This document shows, piece after piece, positions 14,689 through 15,688 of a stretch of 15,688 nt of DNA (positions are counted from its first letter, which is position 1; each line of letters starts with the position of its first letter). The stretch comes from Temnopleurus reevesii. Lineage: Eukaryota > Echinodermata > Echinoidea > Temnopleuroida > Temnopleuridae. The notes beneath the pieces were generated by a model. It saw only the letters and a program-made list of their open reading frames with translations. It did not search any database and had not been told where the DNA came from. The position numbers were made by a program, and so were the translations under genes. The stretch covers positions 1 to 15,688 of the forward strand of contig BQKZ01000909.1 in the NCBI GenBank assembly GCA_036244855.1, written 5' to 3'.

Positions 14689-15688
14689 ACGTATGTAACA
14701 TCAAAGCAGAACGTGTTCTCTGAAAAATTTCTTGACAGATTCCACTTCAAAGTGATAACAACTATGTTGACTAAGCCCATGATCAAGATAAACATCCTTA
14801 TCAGTATTATATCAATAGAGGACTGAATTTGATGCAGTAGTTTCATTTACAAGCATTTTGTTATTGAATATTTTGTATTTCATTTGAATATTTGTTTGAA
14901 GTGGTGCATAATGCAGTCCAAGTACAATAATTCATCAATATAAATCAGATTTATGTTGAATACATTGATAAGTGATCTATGAGTTACTTGAAAAATGGAA
15001 GAAAATTTGATTTTATATGACTTTTTTCCAGTTATTTTCAACCTATCCCTCTTTGTGTTAAATGAAATATAGATATGCATACAAACACATAGATTTGGAC
15101 TGATTTTGAGGGTACATGTACGCGCTGAAACCATCACTTATGTTCTGCAGGAGAAACTCTCCCAAACTGTGTGTGCAGCATATATGTCATTTTTTTTTAT
15201 ATCAAATGGTGTTATTCCAATATAGGTGTTGATAATGATACAGTGTATGCTCCTTTCTCTCATAAATTTAGTATTAGCATTTATACATATTCTGTAATGG
15301 TCATTTCTGCCAAATTTATAATGATGATTTGTATTTTTACCTCTTAATTTCATATGCTGCATTTTGGGGCAATTAAAGTTGTCCCATTTTTCTAAATACT
15401 CACACATTTATTGCATATTCTACCCATTTGTATTACTGTTCTTTTTTATATTACAACCTTAGCTCATGAAACTAATTTTCATATTGTTAGTTACATGCTT
15501 TCATGATAAAGCCTGAATGAAAATCACTAGAAGCCCTGATATTAACTTGGTAATTGTGGACAAATTTTTCTTCCTGAAAGAACATATGACATAGGGGGTG
15601 TTGCAAGAAAGTTGCAAATTGGAATGGACAGTTTCATATATGCATTATGGGCATTGGCAACAGGATGTGCATAAAACAATGATCTTTA
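14689..15688. other. AT-rich flank, no gene supported
   Basis: About 1 kb with no homology that I recognise. Minus-strand open stretches at 14649-14846, 14880-15137 and 15138-15407 have compositions expected of AT-rich non-coding DNA and lack motifs. It is probably intergenic or far 3' flank. Confidence 0.6.

Noticed and set aside
15138..15407. Minus-strand open frame of 89 codons
   Set aside because: Composition is that expected from AT-rich non-coding DNA; no homology recognised and no neighbouring exon.
1..15688. Novel multi-gene system (operon, defence locus, CRISPR, phage)
   Set aside because: The window is a single spliced animal gene plus flank; no clustered genes, arrays or phage-like features were seen.

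Overview
The window is animal genomic DNA. It carries the 3' two thirds of one spliced gene on the + strand, followed by about 5.6 kb of AT-rich 3' flank. The gene is a DOT1L-type histone H3 lysine-79 methyltransferase (DOT1L; grappa in flies). Eight coding segments with GT-AG junctions (524-607, 2196-2352, 3222-3365, 3973-4064, 4572-4811, 5707-5859, 6525-7788, 8387-10071) join to 3819 nt in one open frame. They give 1272 residues and a stop at 10069-10071. The catalytic DOT1 fold would lie in exons upstream of position 1. This window holds the regulatory half: a basic/AT-hook DNA-binding stretch, the coiled-coil region that binds AF10 in vertebrates, a probable AF9/ENL-binding motif, nuclear localisation signals, and a long low-complexity Ser/Pro/Gln-rich tail.

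Organism: the gene, its small internal exons and AT-rich introns, and several MITE families (including a TA-flanked palindromic element of a type I associate with marine invertebrate genomes) suggest a marine invertebrate. A deuterostome such as an echinoderm is my best guess. The sequence alone does not fix the species.

Layout: 1-523 is the end of an intron. 524-10071 is the gene, with introns holding MITEs at 3411-3568, 4866-5101, 6025-6174 and 7790-7922, a possible LINE 3' end at about 1868-2045 (minus strand), and a decayed second copy of the sixth coding exon at 5481-5583. 10072-15688 has no convincing gene. It probably contains the 3' UTR, with several AATAAA hexamers, a strong hairpin 74 nt after the stop, another MITE at 13405-13541, and three units of a roughly 147-164 bp direct repeat at 14013-14688. 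One of those units is split by a different TA-flanked inverted-repeat element.

I see no operon, CRISPR array, phage, tRNA or rRNA gene. The main points of interest are the decayed exon duplication, a MITE abutting a 5' splice site, and short conserved motifs in a protein region that otherwise diverges fast.
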